64,000 bases of DNA from Pseudomonas sp. BP8 (GCF_017875955.1 NZ_JAGINK010000001.1:4184501-4248500), one strand, 5' to 3'; shown: positions 42,925 through 52,762, numbered from the stretch's first letter. The notes: generated from the letters alone by a model not told the origin. Made by a program: numbers and translations.

Positions 42925-43509
42925 ATGCTGCAGTCGCTGTTGCCGTTTGTCCTGTTCGCCCTGGTTGCCAGCATCAGCCCTGGGCCAACCAACCTGCTGA
43001 TCCTCGCCCACGGCGCACGCTGCGGCCTACGCGCCAGCGTCGCGCCGATCCTCGCCGCGTGCCTGGCAGCGGCGGCAATGGTCTGGGTGGTGGGGCTCGG
43101 GCTGGCCGAAGTGCTGCTGAACCACCCGCAAGCACAACAACTGATGAGTTGGCTGGGCGTGCTATGGCTGAGCTGGCTGGGCTGGCAGTTGCTGCGCAGC
43201 GCGGGGGACCCGTTGCAGGCCTCGGCGCAGCAGAGCTTCGGGCCGCTGAGCGCAGCCTCGTTGCAGATCATCAACCCCAAGGTCTGGCTGATGGCCATGG
43301 CGGTGATTGGCGTGTTTGCCGCACCAGACCAGCCCGTGTGGCAGCTGGCGTTGATCTTCCTGCTGATCGCCCTGCCTTGCACGACCGCCTGGGCGTTGCT
43401 TGGCGTCAGCAGCGCGCGCTGGCTGCAGTCGCCGCAGCGCCTGCGGCGGTTCAATCAGCTGTTGGCAGGGTTGCTGATCGTTTCAGCCTGGTCGGCGCTG
43501 CTGGCCTGA
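42925..43509 (+). CDS. LysE-family amino-acid exporter
   Basis: The 194-residue inner-membrane protein has about six transmembrane segments and the LysE/RhtB N-terminal signature ALVASISPGPTNLLIL. FGPLSAASLQIINPKVWLMA is the second family motif. I chose the ATG at 42925, which has ggag nine bases upstream, over 42910. It is co-oriented with an AraC regulator and probably exports the ligand that regulator senses. Confidence 0.9.
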   Translation: MLQSLLPFVLFALVASISPGPTNLLILAHGARCGLRASVAPILAACLAAAAMVWVVGLGLAEVLLNHPQAQQLMSWLGVLWLSWLGWQLLRSAGDPLQASAQQSFGPLSAASLQIINPKVWLMAMAVIGVFAAPDQPVWQLALIFLLIALPCTTAWALLGVSSARWLQSPQRLRRFNQLLAGLLIVSAWSALLA

Positions 43510-43535
43510 ATCGGTAGCAGCCGCACCGCCACCAC

Positions 43536-44750
43536 TCAAATCGAACGCGGCGCGGGCGCCGTTGCCTCACGCAAGCGCCGAGTGCTGGCCACGGCAATCA
43601 GCAACCCCAACAGCGCGACACTGCCGCCCACCAGGCCGATATTGGCCACGCCCAGCTGGCTGCTGACGATGCTGCCCAGCAATGCACCACCGCCGATGCC
43701 GATGTTGTAGATGCCGGAGAACAGCGCCATGGCCACATCGGTGGCATCCGACGCCAGCTTGAGGGTCTTCGATTGCAGGGCCAGGCTGAAGCTGAGGATC
43801 GCCACCCCCCACAACATGCTCAGCACGGCGAACACGCTGAAGCTGCCCGACAGTGGCAGCATCAGCAGCAGGCACGCCGCCAGGCAGCCGATCGAACCGA
43901 CCAGAAAGCCATGCGGATAGCGATCGCTGTAGCGGCTGAACAACACCGAGCCGAACAGCCCGGCACCGCCGAACAGCAACAGCAGCAGGGTCGTGCGGTC
44001 ACCGCCGATCTGTGCCACATGCAGCGCGAACGGTTCGATGTAGCTGTACGCGGTGAACTGGGCGGTGATCACCAGGGTGACCAGCAAGTAAGTGATGACC
44101 AGCGCCGGTCGCTTGAACAATACCGGCAGGCTGCGCAGCGAACCGGAGTTCTGGCTCGGCAGCAGCGGTAGCGATTTCATCAGGCAGAGCATGGTCGCCA
44201 GTGCCACCGCGCCGATGCTGAGAAAGGTCACCCGCCAGCCCAGCGCTTCCCCGACCACACGCCCCAGCGGGATGCCCAGCACCATTGCCAGGGTGGTACC
44301 GGTGGCGAGCAACCCCAGCGCCTTGGACTGCTGCCCCGGCGGCGCCACGCGCACGGCCAGTGACGCGGTGATCGACCAGAACACCGCATGCGACAAGGCA
44401 ATGCCGATGCGGCTGACCAGCAGCATGGCGAAGCTCTGCGCCAGCCACGACAACAGGTGGCTGACGACGAACACGATAAACACGAACATCAGCAAGCGTC
44501 GCCGCTCGACGTTGCGCGTCAGCAGCATCATCGGCAACGAGGCCAGTGCCACTACCCAGGCATAGATGGTCAGCATCAGGCCGACCTGTGCTGTGGTCAT
44601 GTCGAAACTGCGGCCGATGTCGCTGAGCAGCGCCACCGGGACGAACTCGGTGGTATTGAAGATGAACGCAGCCAGCGCCAGCGCGATGACGCTAAGCCAG
44701 CTACCGCCGCCCACCGGGGCGGGCATTGATGTCGGGATCGGACCATTCAT
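43536..44750 (-). CDS. sotB: sugar efflux transporter SotB-like (MFS DHA1)
   Basis: The 404-residue protein has twelve transmembrane segments and resembles E. coli SotB (YdeA) strongly: AAFIFNTTEFVPVALLSDI, TAQVGLMLTIYAWVVAL, HAVFWSITASLAVRVAP, TAYSYIEPFA and ALFSGIYNIGIGGGALLGS. SotB exports arabinose and related sugars. The ATG at 44750 is chosen; the upstream TTG is not convincing. It ends 26 bp from the LysE-like gene on the opposite strand, so the two are convergent. Confidence 0.88.
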   Translation of the reverse strand: MNGPIPTSMPAPVGGGSWLSVIALALAAFIFNTTEFVPVALLSDIGRSFDMTTAQVGLMLTIYAWVVALASLPMMLLTRNVERRRLLMFVFIVFVVSHLLSWLAQSFAMLLVSRIGIALSHAVFWSITASLAVRVAPPGQQSKALGLLATGTTLAMVLGIPLGRVVGEALGWRVTFLSIGAVALATMLCLMKSLPLLPSQNSGSLRSLPVLFKRPALVITYLLVTLVITAQFTAYSYIEPFALHVAQIGGDRTTLLLLLFGGAGLFGSVLFSRYSDRYPHGFLVGSIGCLAACLLLMLPLSGSFSVFAVLSMLWGVAILSFSLALQSKTLKLASDATDVAMALFSGIYNIGIGGGALLGSIVSSQLGVANIGLVGGSVALLGLLIAVASTRRLREATAPAPRSI

Positions 44751-44959
44751 GGACGAGGGATACAACTCCAGAAAACAAGACGAAGACGCCCGCGCCAGCC
44801 AGCGAGATGACTCTCTGGCGGGTGCGGATAACTATTATTGGATGGATGCCCGGCATGGTACGCGCACCGTCCGGGCCTCACAACCGCGACGCAAGCGGAG
44901 TACCATGCGCGTTTACCCCGACCGACCGCGGCACATTTAACAGGGAGCCCCTTCTGCCC

Positions 44960-46276
44960 ATGGACACGCAGCACGCCCAGCAACAGTGGCAACAGGCCGT
45001 CACCGCCTATGCCCAGGCCATCAACCGCTATGTCGCGGAGGGCCGCACGCACGGCTGGGACGACCTCGAAGAACCTGCAGCGCCTGCCACCGAGCATCTG
45101 CTGCCAGCCTGGCAAGCCGCCTTGCAAGCGGTCAACCAGCCGCACATCGACGAGGCGCAACGCCTCGCCTTTCGGCAGGCCTGGCCGCCGGCGCATCAGC
45201 CCCTGCTGCCGTTGCTCGACGCGCACGGGCAAGGCATCGCCAGCGTTCTGCTGCTCGATGACGGCAGCTTGCTGGCGCGCATCGGCATGGCCTATGAAAA
45301 AGGCCAAGTGGTGCGCATCGATGGCCGCAGCGTCACCCCGGTGATTGGCGTCGAGCATTTCGGCCGCTGCCCGCAACGGCGTTACTTTGCCTTGGCCAAT
45401 GCCGAGTGCGTGCGCATTACCGACGGCTGGGGCGGCCCTCAAGTCGCCCGCCTGGCCTGGCCGAATGGCCTCGAGGGGCTGCCGCCGGGCTATCCGTTCG
45501 AACCGCTCGACCTGCCGCCGACGCCCACCAGCCTGACGCCGTTTCCGGATGGCCAGCGGGTATTGCTGGTCAGCAGCGAGGGGATCTTCGTACTGGCCGC
45601 TGATGGCGCCACCCGCCTGTTGCGTGACGAACAGTCGATCCTCGAGGAGCTCGTCGAAGGTACCGATCCGGATGACATCGGCCTCGGCCTGAGCATGGAA
45701 CATGGAGCGATCAGCGCCGATGGCCGGCTGATCGCCATCGGCGAGCAATGCAGCCGGCATCTGGTGCTGGACGAGCATCTGCAGCCGCTTGCCGACATCG
45801 GCCCCGGTGGCGAGTACCCGCACTTTGCCCTGTTCAACGCGCGTGGCGATCATCTGATCGTCAACGCCTGCCACTTCTACAACGGTGGCACGCTCGGGGT
45901 GAAGACCGCCGACCTGCCTGGGCTGGACACCGAATACTACAGCGACGACCCGCGTACACCGCTGGTGCAGGATGGTGCGCGGGTCTATGCCGGGGTGTGG
46001 CGCGAAGGCGAGTACATCGTGGGCGACGCCCACGGTTACCTGCGCGCGTTCACTGAAGACGGCAGCGAGCACTGGCAGCACTACCTTGGCTCGACCATCA
46101 GCGCGATGGACATCAGTGCCAATGGACAAACCCTGGTAGCGGCCAGCCATGCCGGGTTCATCTCGGTGATTGCCCTGGACAGCAGTCGACCGGAGTGGCA
46201 GATCGGTACTGCAGAGCACGGTGAAGTGCGCCGCTGGTTGTTCTGGAAGGGGCTGGACAAGCCTTTGGCCTGGTAG
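44960..46276 (+). CDS. hypothetical protein with beta-propeller-like repeats
   Basis: The 438-residue protein has no family I recognise by name. The N-terminal 100 residues are helical (QHAQQQWQQAVTAYAQAINR). The rest shows repeated short strands with blade-like motifs (ISADGRLIAIGEQ; PHFALFNARGDHLIVNACHF; MDISANGQTLVAASHAGF), which suggests a WD40/YVTN-type propeller. There is no signal peptide. It is divergent from sotB. A ggag ribosome site is 12 bp before ATG 44960. Confidence 0.75.
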   Translation: MDTQHAQQQWQQAVTAYAQAINRYVAEGRTHGWDDLEEPAAPATEHLLPAWQAALQAVNQPHIDEAQRLAFRQAWPPAHQPLLPLLDAHGQGIASVLLLDDGSLLARIGMAYEKGQVVRIDGRSVTPVIGVEHFGRCPQRRYFALANAECVRITDGWGGPQVARLAWPNGLEGLPPGYPFEPLDLPPTPTSLTPFPDGQRVLLVSSEGIFVLAADGATRLLRDEQSILEELVEGTDPDDIGLGLSMEHGAISADGRLIAIGEQCSRHLVLDEHLQPLADIGPGGEYPHFALFNARGDHLIVNACHFYNGGTLGVKTADLPGLDTEYYSDDPRTPLVQDGARVYAGVWREGEYIVGDAHGYLRAFTEDGSEHWQHYLGSTISAMDISANGQTLVAASHAGFISVIALDSSRPEWQIGTAEHGEVRRWLFWKGLDKPLAW

Positions 46277-46286
46277 GCAGCTCAGC

Positions 46287-46475
46287 ACTTCGCCGGGCTT
46301 GCGCTAATGCTTTTCACTTAAAAATGCCGGGGCCGCTTTGCCGCCCATCGCGACACAAGGCCGCTCCCACAGTGATCGCGCTTGCCATGTAATCGAGGCA
46401 TACACGATCGGCGTGGGGGCGGCCTTGTGTCGCGATGGGCTGCGCAGCAGCCCCGGCTCCTTAACTGATTGGCTT
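46287..46475. repeat. nested REP composite
   Basis: The inner type-2 inverted pair at 46328-46464 has ggggccgctttgccgcccat on the left and atgggctgcgcagcagcccc on the right. A partial outer type-1 element, acttcgccgggcttgcgc, stands at 46289. The layout matches those at 16519 and 21512. It separates two convergent genes. Confidence 0.8.
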
Positions 46476-47527
46476 CAACCCTTCAACGTGGCCATATCGA
46501 TCACAAACCGATACTTCACATCACCAACGATCATCCGCTCATACGCCTGGTTGATGTTGCGGATATCCAGCATCTCGATATCGCAGGTAATTCCGTGCTC
46601 GGCACAGAAATTCAGCACTTCCTGGGTTTCGGCAATACCGCCAATCAGCGAACCCGCCAGCACCCGACGCTTCATCACCAGGTTGGCCGCATGCACCGGT
46701 GGCTCGACCGGCTCGATCAGCCCGACCAGGATGTGCACACCGTCAAAGGTGAGGGTTTCCAGGTAGGGGTTGAGGTCGTGTTGCACCGGGATGGTGTCGA
46801 GGAGGAAGTCGAAGCGCCCCGCCGCCGCCTGCATCTGCTCGGCATCGGTAGACACGATGACGTGATCGGCGCCCTGACGACGGGCTTCTTCAGCCTTGGC
46901 CGCAGACCGGGTGAACAGCGTCACTTCGGCGCCCAGCGCCTTGGCGAACTTGATGCCCATGTGGCCCAGGCCACCCATGCCGAGAATACCGACCTTGTGC
47001 CCCGGACCCACGCCATGGTGCTTGAGCGGCGAGTAGGTGGTGATGCCGGCGCAGAGGATCGGCGCCGCGCTGGCCAGGTCCAGCCCCTGAGGAATGCGCA
47101 GGACGAAGTGCTCGCTGACAACGATGCTGTTGGAGTAGCCACCCATGGTGTTGCTGCCGTCGACGCGGTCGGGGGTGGCGTAGGTCATGGTCGGACCTTC
47201 CAGGCAGTACTGCTCCAGATCCTTGGCGCAGGCTTCACAGTGGCGGCAAGAGTCGACCATGCAGCCCACACCGACCAGATCACCCACCTTGTGCTGGCTG
47301 ACCTTGGCGCCAACAGCGGTGACCCGGCCAACGATCTCGTGGCCCGGCATCAACGGGTACACGGCGATGCCCCACTCATTGCGCGCCTGGTGGATATCGG
47401 AGTGGCACACACCGCAGTAGAGGATCTCGATGGCGACGTCATCAGCACGCGGGCTACGGCGCTCGAAGGTCATGGGAGCCAGCGGGCTGGTCGGGGTTTG
47501 GGCGGCGTAACCGATCGCGGTATACAT
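46475..47527 (-). CDS. zinc-dependent alcohol dehydrogenase (aldehyde reductase YahK-like)
   Basis: The 350-residue medium-chain dehydrogenase is NAD(P)(H)-dependent. The catalytic zinc Cys and His are in ILYCGVCHSDIH and MPGHEIVGRV. The structural zinc cysteines are in VDSCRHCEACAKDLEQYC. The cofactor motif is VGILGMGGLGHMGI. It fits the YahK/YjgB branch that reduces toxic aldehydes. The minus-strand start 47527 follows gagagg. It is divergent from an AraC regulator, a classic layout for an aldehyde-responsive unit. Confidence 0.93.
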   Translation of the reverse strand: MYTAIGYAAQTPTSPLAPMTFERRSPRADDVAIEILYCGVCHSDIHQARNEWGIAVYPLMPGHEIVGRVTAVGAKVSQHKVGDLVGVGCMVDSCRHCEACAKDLEQYCLEGPTMTYATPDRVDGSNTMGGYSNSIVVSEHFVLRIPQGLDLASAAPILCAGITTYSPLKHHGVGPGHKVGILGMGGLGHMGIKFAKALGAEVTLFTRSAAKAEEARRQGADHVIVSTDAEQMQAAAGRFDFLLDTIPVQHDLNPYLETLTFDGVHILVGLIEPVEPPVHAANLVMKRRVLAGSLIGGIAETQEVLNFCAEHGITCDIEMLDIRNINQAYERMIVGDVKYRFVIDMATLKG

Positions 47528-47707
47528 GCGGGACCTCTCAATAAAGTGAAACGATTCAGGCAGCATATTTTCCAGATCCTGCACCTGCAGGGCCACAGCC
47601 GATCCTCCGGTATGCGTGCCTGATTCTCCGATCCTGCCTATCACCACCTGGCGCCACACCATCAATCTGCGACAATGCCAGTGTCTGATTCTCTACTCTG
47701 GTCTCTC

Positions 47708-48613
47708 ATGCAGCTCACTCGCCACGTCGACGCCAATGCCCCGCTCTGCTCGCTGATCCGCAGCCTGGCCAGCCGCCCCGGCTTTGTCCCCACGCACTTG
47801 CCCCAGGTGCAGGTCCTGAGTTGGGACCATTACGTGGCCAGCAGCCCGCAGATCTATGAGCCGAGCCTGATGATCCTCGCTCAAGGCAGCAAACTGGCAC
47901 GTCTGGGCCCGCGCACGCTGGAGTACGGCGCGGGGCACTACCTGGTGCAGGCGCTGTCGGTGCCGTTCATGTGCGAGACCTTCGCCACCGCCGATGCGCC
48001 GCTGTTGGGGGTAGCCGTCGATATCGATCGCGCGGTGCTCGGCGAACTGGTGCAGCACATGGCACTGGCGCCGGATGCGGCGGTACAGGCGCAGACCCCG
48101 CAATCGATGACCTCGGCGGCCCTCGATGCGCCGATGCGCGAGAGCGTCGAGCGCCTGCTGCAGTGCCTGCAGGATCCGCTGGATGCCAAGGTGCTCGGCC
48201 CGGCGCGGGTGCGCGAAGTGCTCTACACCGCACTGCGCGGGCCCCAGGCCGGGGTGTTGCGGGCGTTGGTCGAACAACAGGGGCATTTCGCCCGTATCGC
48301 TGCGGCGCTGGCCTACCTGCGCGAGCATTACGCCGAGCCACTGAGCGTCGAGGCGCTGGCCAGTTGCGCCAACATGAGCGTGTCGACCTTCCATGAGCAC
48401 TTCAAGCGCTGCACCGACATGGCACCGATGCAGTACCTCAAGCGCCTGCGTTTGCTCAAGGCCCAGCAAATGCTGATCGGTGAAGGCCTCGGGGTAGCGC
48501 AGACGGCGCACCGGGTGGGCTACCAGAGCACCTCGCAGTTCAGCCGCGAGTACAAACGCCAGTTCGCGCATAGCCCGGGGGATGAACAGCCTTATCAGAG
48601 CCTGCCGGTGTGA
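47708..48613 (+). CDS. AraC-family regulator (AraC_N type)
   Basis: The 301-residue protein has an N-terminal AraC-type domain (SPQIYEPSLMILAQGSKLARLG) of the PF06719 group and a C-terminal HTH pair (about 200-290; VEALASCANMSVSTFHEHFK and VAQTAHRVGYQSTSQFSREY). ATG 47708 aligns with the start of relatives; ATG 47675 is in frame and possible. It is divergent from the YahK-like dehydrogenase, which it probably activates. Confidence 0.9.
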   Translation: MQLTRHVDANAPLCSLIRSLASRPGFVPTHLPQVQVLSWDHYVASSPQIYEPSLMILAQGSKLARLGPRTLEYGAGHYLVQALSVPFMCETFATADAPLLGVAVDIDRAVLGELVQHMALAPDAAVQAQTPQSMTSAALDAPMRESVERLLQCLQDPLDAKVLGPARVREVLYTALRGPQAGVLRALVEQQGHFARIAAALAYLREHYAEPLSVEALASCANMSVSTFHEHFKRCTDMAPMQYLKRLRLLKAQQMLIGEGLGVAQTAHRVGYQSTSQFSREYKRQFAHSPGDEQPYQSLPV

Positions 48614-48708
48614 GCCGCGAGTCTCTTACTTGGCCGCGGCTATTGAGTGCTGCCCCTTTTTCAAGCAAATGATCGCGCCCATTGCGAGAGGACAAACGAC
48701 CCGGCTAC

Positions 48709-48727
48709 CATTGAGAACGATTCACAC
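48709..48727. promoter_or_regulatory. possible Fur box ahead of the fecI-like gene
   Basis: cattgagaacgattcaca is a partial match to the Fur consensus (GATAATGATAATCATTATC) about 25 bp before the sigma-factor gene. The match is weak, and the call rests mainly on the rule that such sigma genes are Fur-repressed in pseudomonads. Confidence 0.35.
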
Positions 48728-48747
48728 TCACAACCGGATACCAGGCG

Positions 48748-49254
48748 TTGGACAGCACCTCGACCCGCAAGCTGGGCTTCTTCTTCAGCGACCATCATCG
48801 CTGGCTGCTGCAACACGTCCATAAACGCCTGCGCAACCGTGCCGATGCCGAGGACACAGCGGCCGAAGCGTTCTGCCAGATGCTCGGTGCGCGGGTTGAC
48901 CCTGACACCATCGAGCAACCGCGCGCCTATCTTTCGACCATCGCCCGCCGGCTGATCTTCGACCGCCACCGCCGCCGCCAACTGGAACTGGCCTACCTCG
49001 AGCGTCTGGCCCATCTGCCCGAGCAGGTCGCGCCCTCGGCCGAGGAGCAATTGCTGCTGATCGAGGCGCTGATCAGCATCGACCAGGTGCTCGACGGCCT
49101 GCCCGCCATCGTCAAGACCGCCTTTCTCTACAGCCAGCTCGACGGCATGAGCTACGTCGAGATCGCTGGCAAACTGCAGCTGTCTGAACGCACCGTCAGC
49201 CGCTACATGAAGCAGGCCCTGCGCCAGTGCTACCTGAGTGAGCTGCAGCCATGA
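48748..49254 (+). CDS. FecI-like ECF sigma factor
   Basis: The 168-residue protein has the ECF region 2 stretch (FFSDHHRWLLQHVHKRLRNR, RADAEDTAAEAFCQML, PRAYLSTIARRLIFDRHRRR) and region 4 (LDGMSYVEIAGKLQLSERTV). The start appears to be TTG 48748, because the frame closes just upstream and no earlier ATG exists. The stop overlaps the FecR start by 4 bp. It directs RNA polymerase to the receptor gene at 50321 when the ligand is present. Confidence 0.9.
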   Translation: MDSTSTRKLGFFFSDHHRWLLQHVHKRLRNRADAEDTAAEAFCQMLGARVDPDTIEQPRAYLSTIARRLIFDRHRRRQLELAYLERLAHLPEQVAPSAEEQLLLIEALISIDQVLDGLPAIVKTAFLYSQLDGMSYVEIAGKLQLSERTVSRYMKQALRQCYLSELQP

Positions 49255-50228
49255 GTACGCGCCCGCTGGACAGCGTCACCGAGCAGGCCATCGACTGGAT
49301 GGTCGAGCTCAACGCCCGCACGCCCGACGGCGCACTGCTGCGCCGCCTGGAGCAGTGGCTGGGCCAAGACCCACGTCACCAGCAAGCCTGGGACCGCCTG
49401 CAACAGCGCCTTGGCCGTCCGTGCGCGGCGCTGCGCGCGCTTGATCAGCGCGCCCCTGGCCAGGCTGGCGAAGCCCGTCGGTTATTGCTGCAACCGACCC
49501 GTTCGCGCCGCGAGGTGCTGCGCGGCCTGGCCGGCCTCGGCCTGCTCGGAGGCGGCTTGTGGGCCGGCTGGCGCAGTGACGCCACCCAGGACTGGCTGGC
49601 CGACCTGCACACCGCGGCCGGCCAACGGCGCACGTTCGTTCTCGCTGACGGCAGCCAACTGAGCCTGAACAGCGCCACTGCCGTCGACCTGCAGTTCGAT
49701 GGCGAGCAACGGCTGCTGGTCCTGCGCCACGGCGAGTTGCTGATCCAGGTGGCCCGCGACCCACGCCGGCCCTTGCGCGTGCGTACCGCGCAAGGCCAGG
49801 TACAAGCGCTGGGCACACGTTTTCTAGTCAGCCAGGAAGCAGCCGCAACACGTGTGGTGGTGCTGGAACACAGTGTGCGGGCCAGCTTGGCCGATGGCCG
49901 TTACCAAGACTTGCAACAGGGCCAGGCCGCCCTGCTGCGGCCAGCGGGCATTGAACGGCTGGACAGCGAGCAAGGGCAACGTACCGCCTGGATCGAGGGC
50001 AGGCTGGAAGTGCTCGATGAGCCGCTGCACGTTGTGATCGACGCTTTGCGCCCGTACCAACGCGGCTACATTCGCCTGGCGCCAGGCTTGCGCGACCTGC
50101 GCGTGCAGGGCGTGTTTCCCCTTGGCCAGCCGCAGCAGGCCTTGGCCGCACTGGCTGAAACCCTGCCGATCCACGTCAATAGGTACGGTCCGTGGCTGAC
50201 CTTGATTGGCGCCAAATCGGCAAAATGA
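49251..50228 (+). CDS. FecR-family anti-sigma factor
   Basis: The 325-residue protein has an N-terminal DUF4880 helix bundle (about 1-70; VTEQAIDWMVELNARTPDGA), one transmembrane segment (about 85-102; LRGLAGLGLLGGGLWAGW) and a periplasmic FecR domain (TFVLADGSQLSLNSATAVDL). It holds the sigma factor inactive and passes on the signal from the receptor STN domain. It overlaps fecI-like by 4 bp. Confidence 0.93.
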   Translation: MSTRPLDSVTEQAIDWMVELNARTPDGALLRRLEQWLGQDPRHQQAWDRLQQRLGRPCAALRALDQRAPGQAGEARRLLLQPTRSRREVLRGLAGLGLLGGGLWAGWRSDATQDWLADLHTAAGQRRTFVLADGSQLSLNSATAVDLQFDGEQRLLVLRHGELLIQVARDPRRPLRVRTAQGQVQALGTRFLVSQEAAATRVVVLEHSVRASLADGRYQDLQQGQAALLRPAGIERLDSEQGQRTAWIEGRLEVLDEPLHVVIDALRPYQRGYIRLAPGLRDLRVQGVFPLGQPQQALAALAETLPIHVNRYGPWLTLIGAKSAK

Positions 50229-50320
50229 AAATATTTCTGCAAATCATTCACAACGGTGTCCGGTTTTTGTTTCTCGTCCCACCTATCTCCTGACAGCCAA
50301 TATCAAATCGGGAGAACACC

Positions 50321-52756
50321 GTGCACAACAACTGGCCCCGCGCCCTGCCCCTCGTCGTCGCCCTGAGCAGCCTCAGTGCCCTCGTCCAGGCGCAGACCCT
50401 GTCGTTCAACCTGCCGGCGGCAAGCCTGGCCAGCACGCTCAACCGCATTGCCAGCCAGAGCGGCCACATCATCGCCCTGGAGCCGGATCTGGTACGCGGC
50501 AAGCAAGCGCCTGCAGTGATCGGCCAGATGAGCGCCGAAGAGGCCATGCAAGCAGCCCTGGCCGGCAGCGGCCTGCAACTGCGGGTCACCAGCAGCGGCC
50601 ACTTCAGCGTGGCCCCGGCCAGCGTCGGCGGCGATGTCATGGAGCTGGGCGCCACCAGCGTCACCGACAACTACCTGAATGCCACCAGCGAAGGCAGCGG
50701 CTCCTATGCGGCGCGGGCAGTGACCCTCGGCAAGGGTACCCACACCCTCAAGGAAATTCCCCAGTCGGTGACGGTGATCACCCGCAAACAGCTCGACGAC
50801 CAGGGCATTACCGACCTCAAGGACGCGATCAACCACACCACCGGCCTGGTCGGTGCCCAAGGCATCGGCCCAGGCATGGTCATCACCTCGCGCGGCTTCC
50901 AGATCGACGACTGGCAATACGACGGCGTGCCGATCCAGCGCAACAACTATTCACTGGGCAACTGGGCGACCCAGGACCTGGTGTTTTTTGATCGCGTCGA
51001 GATCCTGCGGGGAGCCTCCGGCCTGCTGCAGGGCACCGGCAGCCCTGGTGGCGCAATCAACCTGGTGCGCAAGCGCGGCCAGGCCACGCCGACCGTGGCC
51101 ATCACCGGTAAAGCTGGCTCGTGGGACCATTACGGCCTGCAACTGGACGCCGGCGGGCCGCTGACCAGCAGCGGCAACGTGCGTGGGCGGATGGTCCTCG
51201 ACGAAGACCAGAGCGACAGCTTCATCGATTACCAGTGGGGCAAGACCCACTCGCTGTATGGTGCGCTGGACATCGACCTGAACGATTCGACGACGATTGG
51301 CGGCGGCATCAGCTACAGCCGTGAAGAGTCGCGGCCGATGCTGCGCGGCATCCCGCGCTACGCCACCGGCAAGCCGGTCGACCTGCCACGCTCGACGTAC
51401 ACCGGTGCCCGCTGGAGCCGCGCCGAGACCGACGTCACCACCTATTACCTGGACCTGGAACATCGCTTCAACGACGACTGGGCCTTCAAGGCTGCTGCCG
51501 TGCGCATGGACGAGACCAATACCTCTACCCATCAGCGCGTGCAGACCGCCGACGAGGGCCTGGAGCCTAACGGTGACGGCGTGAGCTATGCCGACTGGAT
51601 TACCGACTTCCACAATACCAAGCTGGGCCTGGACATGAACGTGGTCGGCCATTTCGATACCGGCTCTGTGGCCCACGAAGTGACCCTGGGTGGCAACTAC
51701 GCCAAGCTGACCTCCGATGACGCCTACTGGCGCAAATTCTTTGCCGGCAGCGGCAACATCTTCGACATCGACCACAACCGCCCGGAACCGAGCCGCGACA
51801 GCTTGTTGCAGGGGCCGATCGGTCGCCACAACGAGGCCAGCTACGACATTCGGCAAAAGGGCCTGTACGGCGCCTGGCGGGTCAAGCCAACCGAAGACCT
51901 GACCCTGGTGCTAGGCACCCGCGTCAGCTGGTTTGACTACAGCTGGGATTCGATCGACTTCAACAACCCGACCGACCCCGGTACCCGCTACCCCACCAGC
52001 CGCATGACCGAGTCGGGCGAAGTCACCCCGTACGCCGGCTTTGTCTACGACCTGACCCGCGAGTGGTCCTGGTACGCCAGCTACACCGACGTGTTCGTCC
52101 CGCAAACCGAACGCGCACTGGGCAATGCGCCGCTCAAGCCGATCGTGGGCAGCAACTACGAGACCGGCCTCAAGGGCGAGCTGCTCGATGGGCGAGTCAA
52201 TGCCTCGATCGCGGTGTTCCGCTACGACCAGGAAAACCGTGCTGTCACCGACCTCGCCTCCGGCCAGGAGTGCGACGGCTGGTACTGCTCGATGGCCTCG
52301 GGCAAGGTGCGCAGCCAAGGTGTCGAAGCCGAGATCAGCGGTGAGGTGGTGAGCGGCCTGCAGCTGTTCGCCGGTTACACCTACAACACCACCAAGTTCA
52401 TCGACGACCCGGACAACGAAGGCCGCACCTTCAGCCAGTGGACGCCCAAGCACATGCTGCGCGCCTGGGCCGACTACACCCTGCCGGTGGACGGCCAGCG
52501 CTGGAGCACCGGCCTGGGCTTTACCACCCAGAGCCACACCCTCGGTTACGAGCGCACCTACGAGGTGCCGGGCTACACGGTCTGGAGTGGGCGCGTGGCG
52601 TACCAGCTGACGCCTGAGGTGAACCTCGCCGTGAACGCCAACAACCTGTTCGACAAGAAGTACTGGGTGGCCGGCTTCAACCAGCTCAACGGCAGCAACA
52701 ACTATGGCGAGCCGCGCAACTTCATGCTGACGGTCAAGTACACGCCGCAGTTCTGA
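50321..52756 (+). CDS. TonB-dependent siderophore receptor with STN signalling domain
   Basis: The 811-residue protein starts with GTG 50321 (ribosome site ggaga ten bases before) and a signal to about residue 25. An STN secretin/TonB signalling domain covers about 26-100 (LSFNLPAASLASTLNRIASQ). The plug and barrel follow (EIPQSVTVITRKQL; DRVEILRGASGLLQGTGSPG), ending MLTVKYTPQF. It resembles FpvA/FoxA/FiuA-type receptors for ferric siderophores, including xenosiderophores. The FecI/FecR pair upstream completes a cell-surface signalling system. Confidence 0.95.
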   Translation: MHNNWPRALPLVVALSSLSALVQAQTLSFNLPAASLASTLNRIASQSGHIIALEPDLVRGKQAPAVIGQMSAEEAMQAALAGSGLQLRVTSSGHFSVAPASVGGDVMELGATSVTDNYLNATSEGSGSYAARAVTLGKGTHTLKEIPQSVTVITRKQLDDQGITDLKDAINHTTGLVGAQGIGPGMVITSRGFQIDDWQYDGVPIQRNNYSLGNWATQDLVFFDRVEILRGASGLLQGTGSPGGAINLVRKRGQATPTVAITGKAGSWDHYGLQLDAGGPLTSSGNVRGRMVLDEDQSDSFIDYQWGKTHSLYGALDIDLNDSTTIGGGISYSREESRPMLRGIPRYATGKPVDLPRSTYTGARWSRAETDVTTYYLDLEHRFNDDWAFKAAAVRMDETNTSTHQRVQTADEGLEPNGDGVSYADWITDFHNTKLGLDMNVVGHFDTGSVAHEVTLGGNYAKLTSDDAYWRKFFAGSGNIFDIDHNRPEPSRDSLLQGPIGRHNEASYDIRQKGLYGAWRVKPTEDLTLVLGTRVSWFDYSWDSIDFNNPTDPGTRYPTSRMTESGEVTPYAGFVYDLTREWSWYASYTDVFVPQTERALGNAPLKPIVGSNYETGLKGELLDGRVNASIAVFRYDQENRAVTDLASGQECDGWYCSMASGKVRSQGVEAEISGEVVSGLQLFAGYTYNTTKFIDDPDNEGRTFSQWTPKHMLRAWADYTLPVDGQRWSTGLGFTTQSHTLGYERTYEVPGYTVWSGRVAYQLTPEVNLAVNANNLFDKKYWVAGFNQLNGSNNYGEPRNFMLTVKYTPQF

Positions 52757-52762
52757 GCCTGA

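Noticed and set aside
44726..44959. Longer N-terminus for the propeller-like protein, starting over the sotB start region
   Set aside because: The extra 78 residues read as translated antisense/intergenic DNA and would overlap the divergent sotB promoter. ATG 44960 with a ggag site is preferred.
50229..50320. FecI-type promoter with defined -35 and -10 before the siderophore receptor
   Set aside because: ggtttttgtttctcgtcc is suggestive, but the spacing of the -35 and -10 elements cannot be fixed by eye, so I do not list it as a feature.
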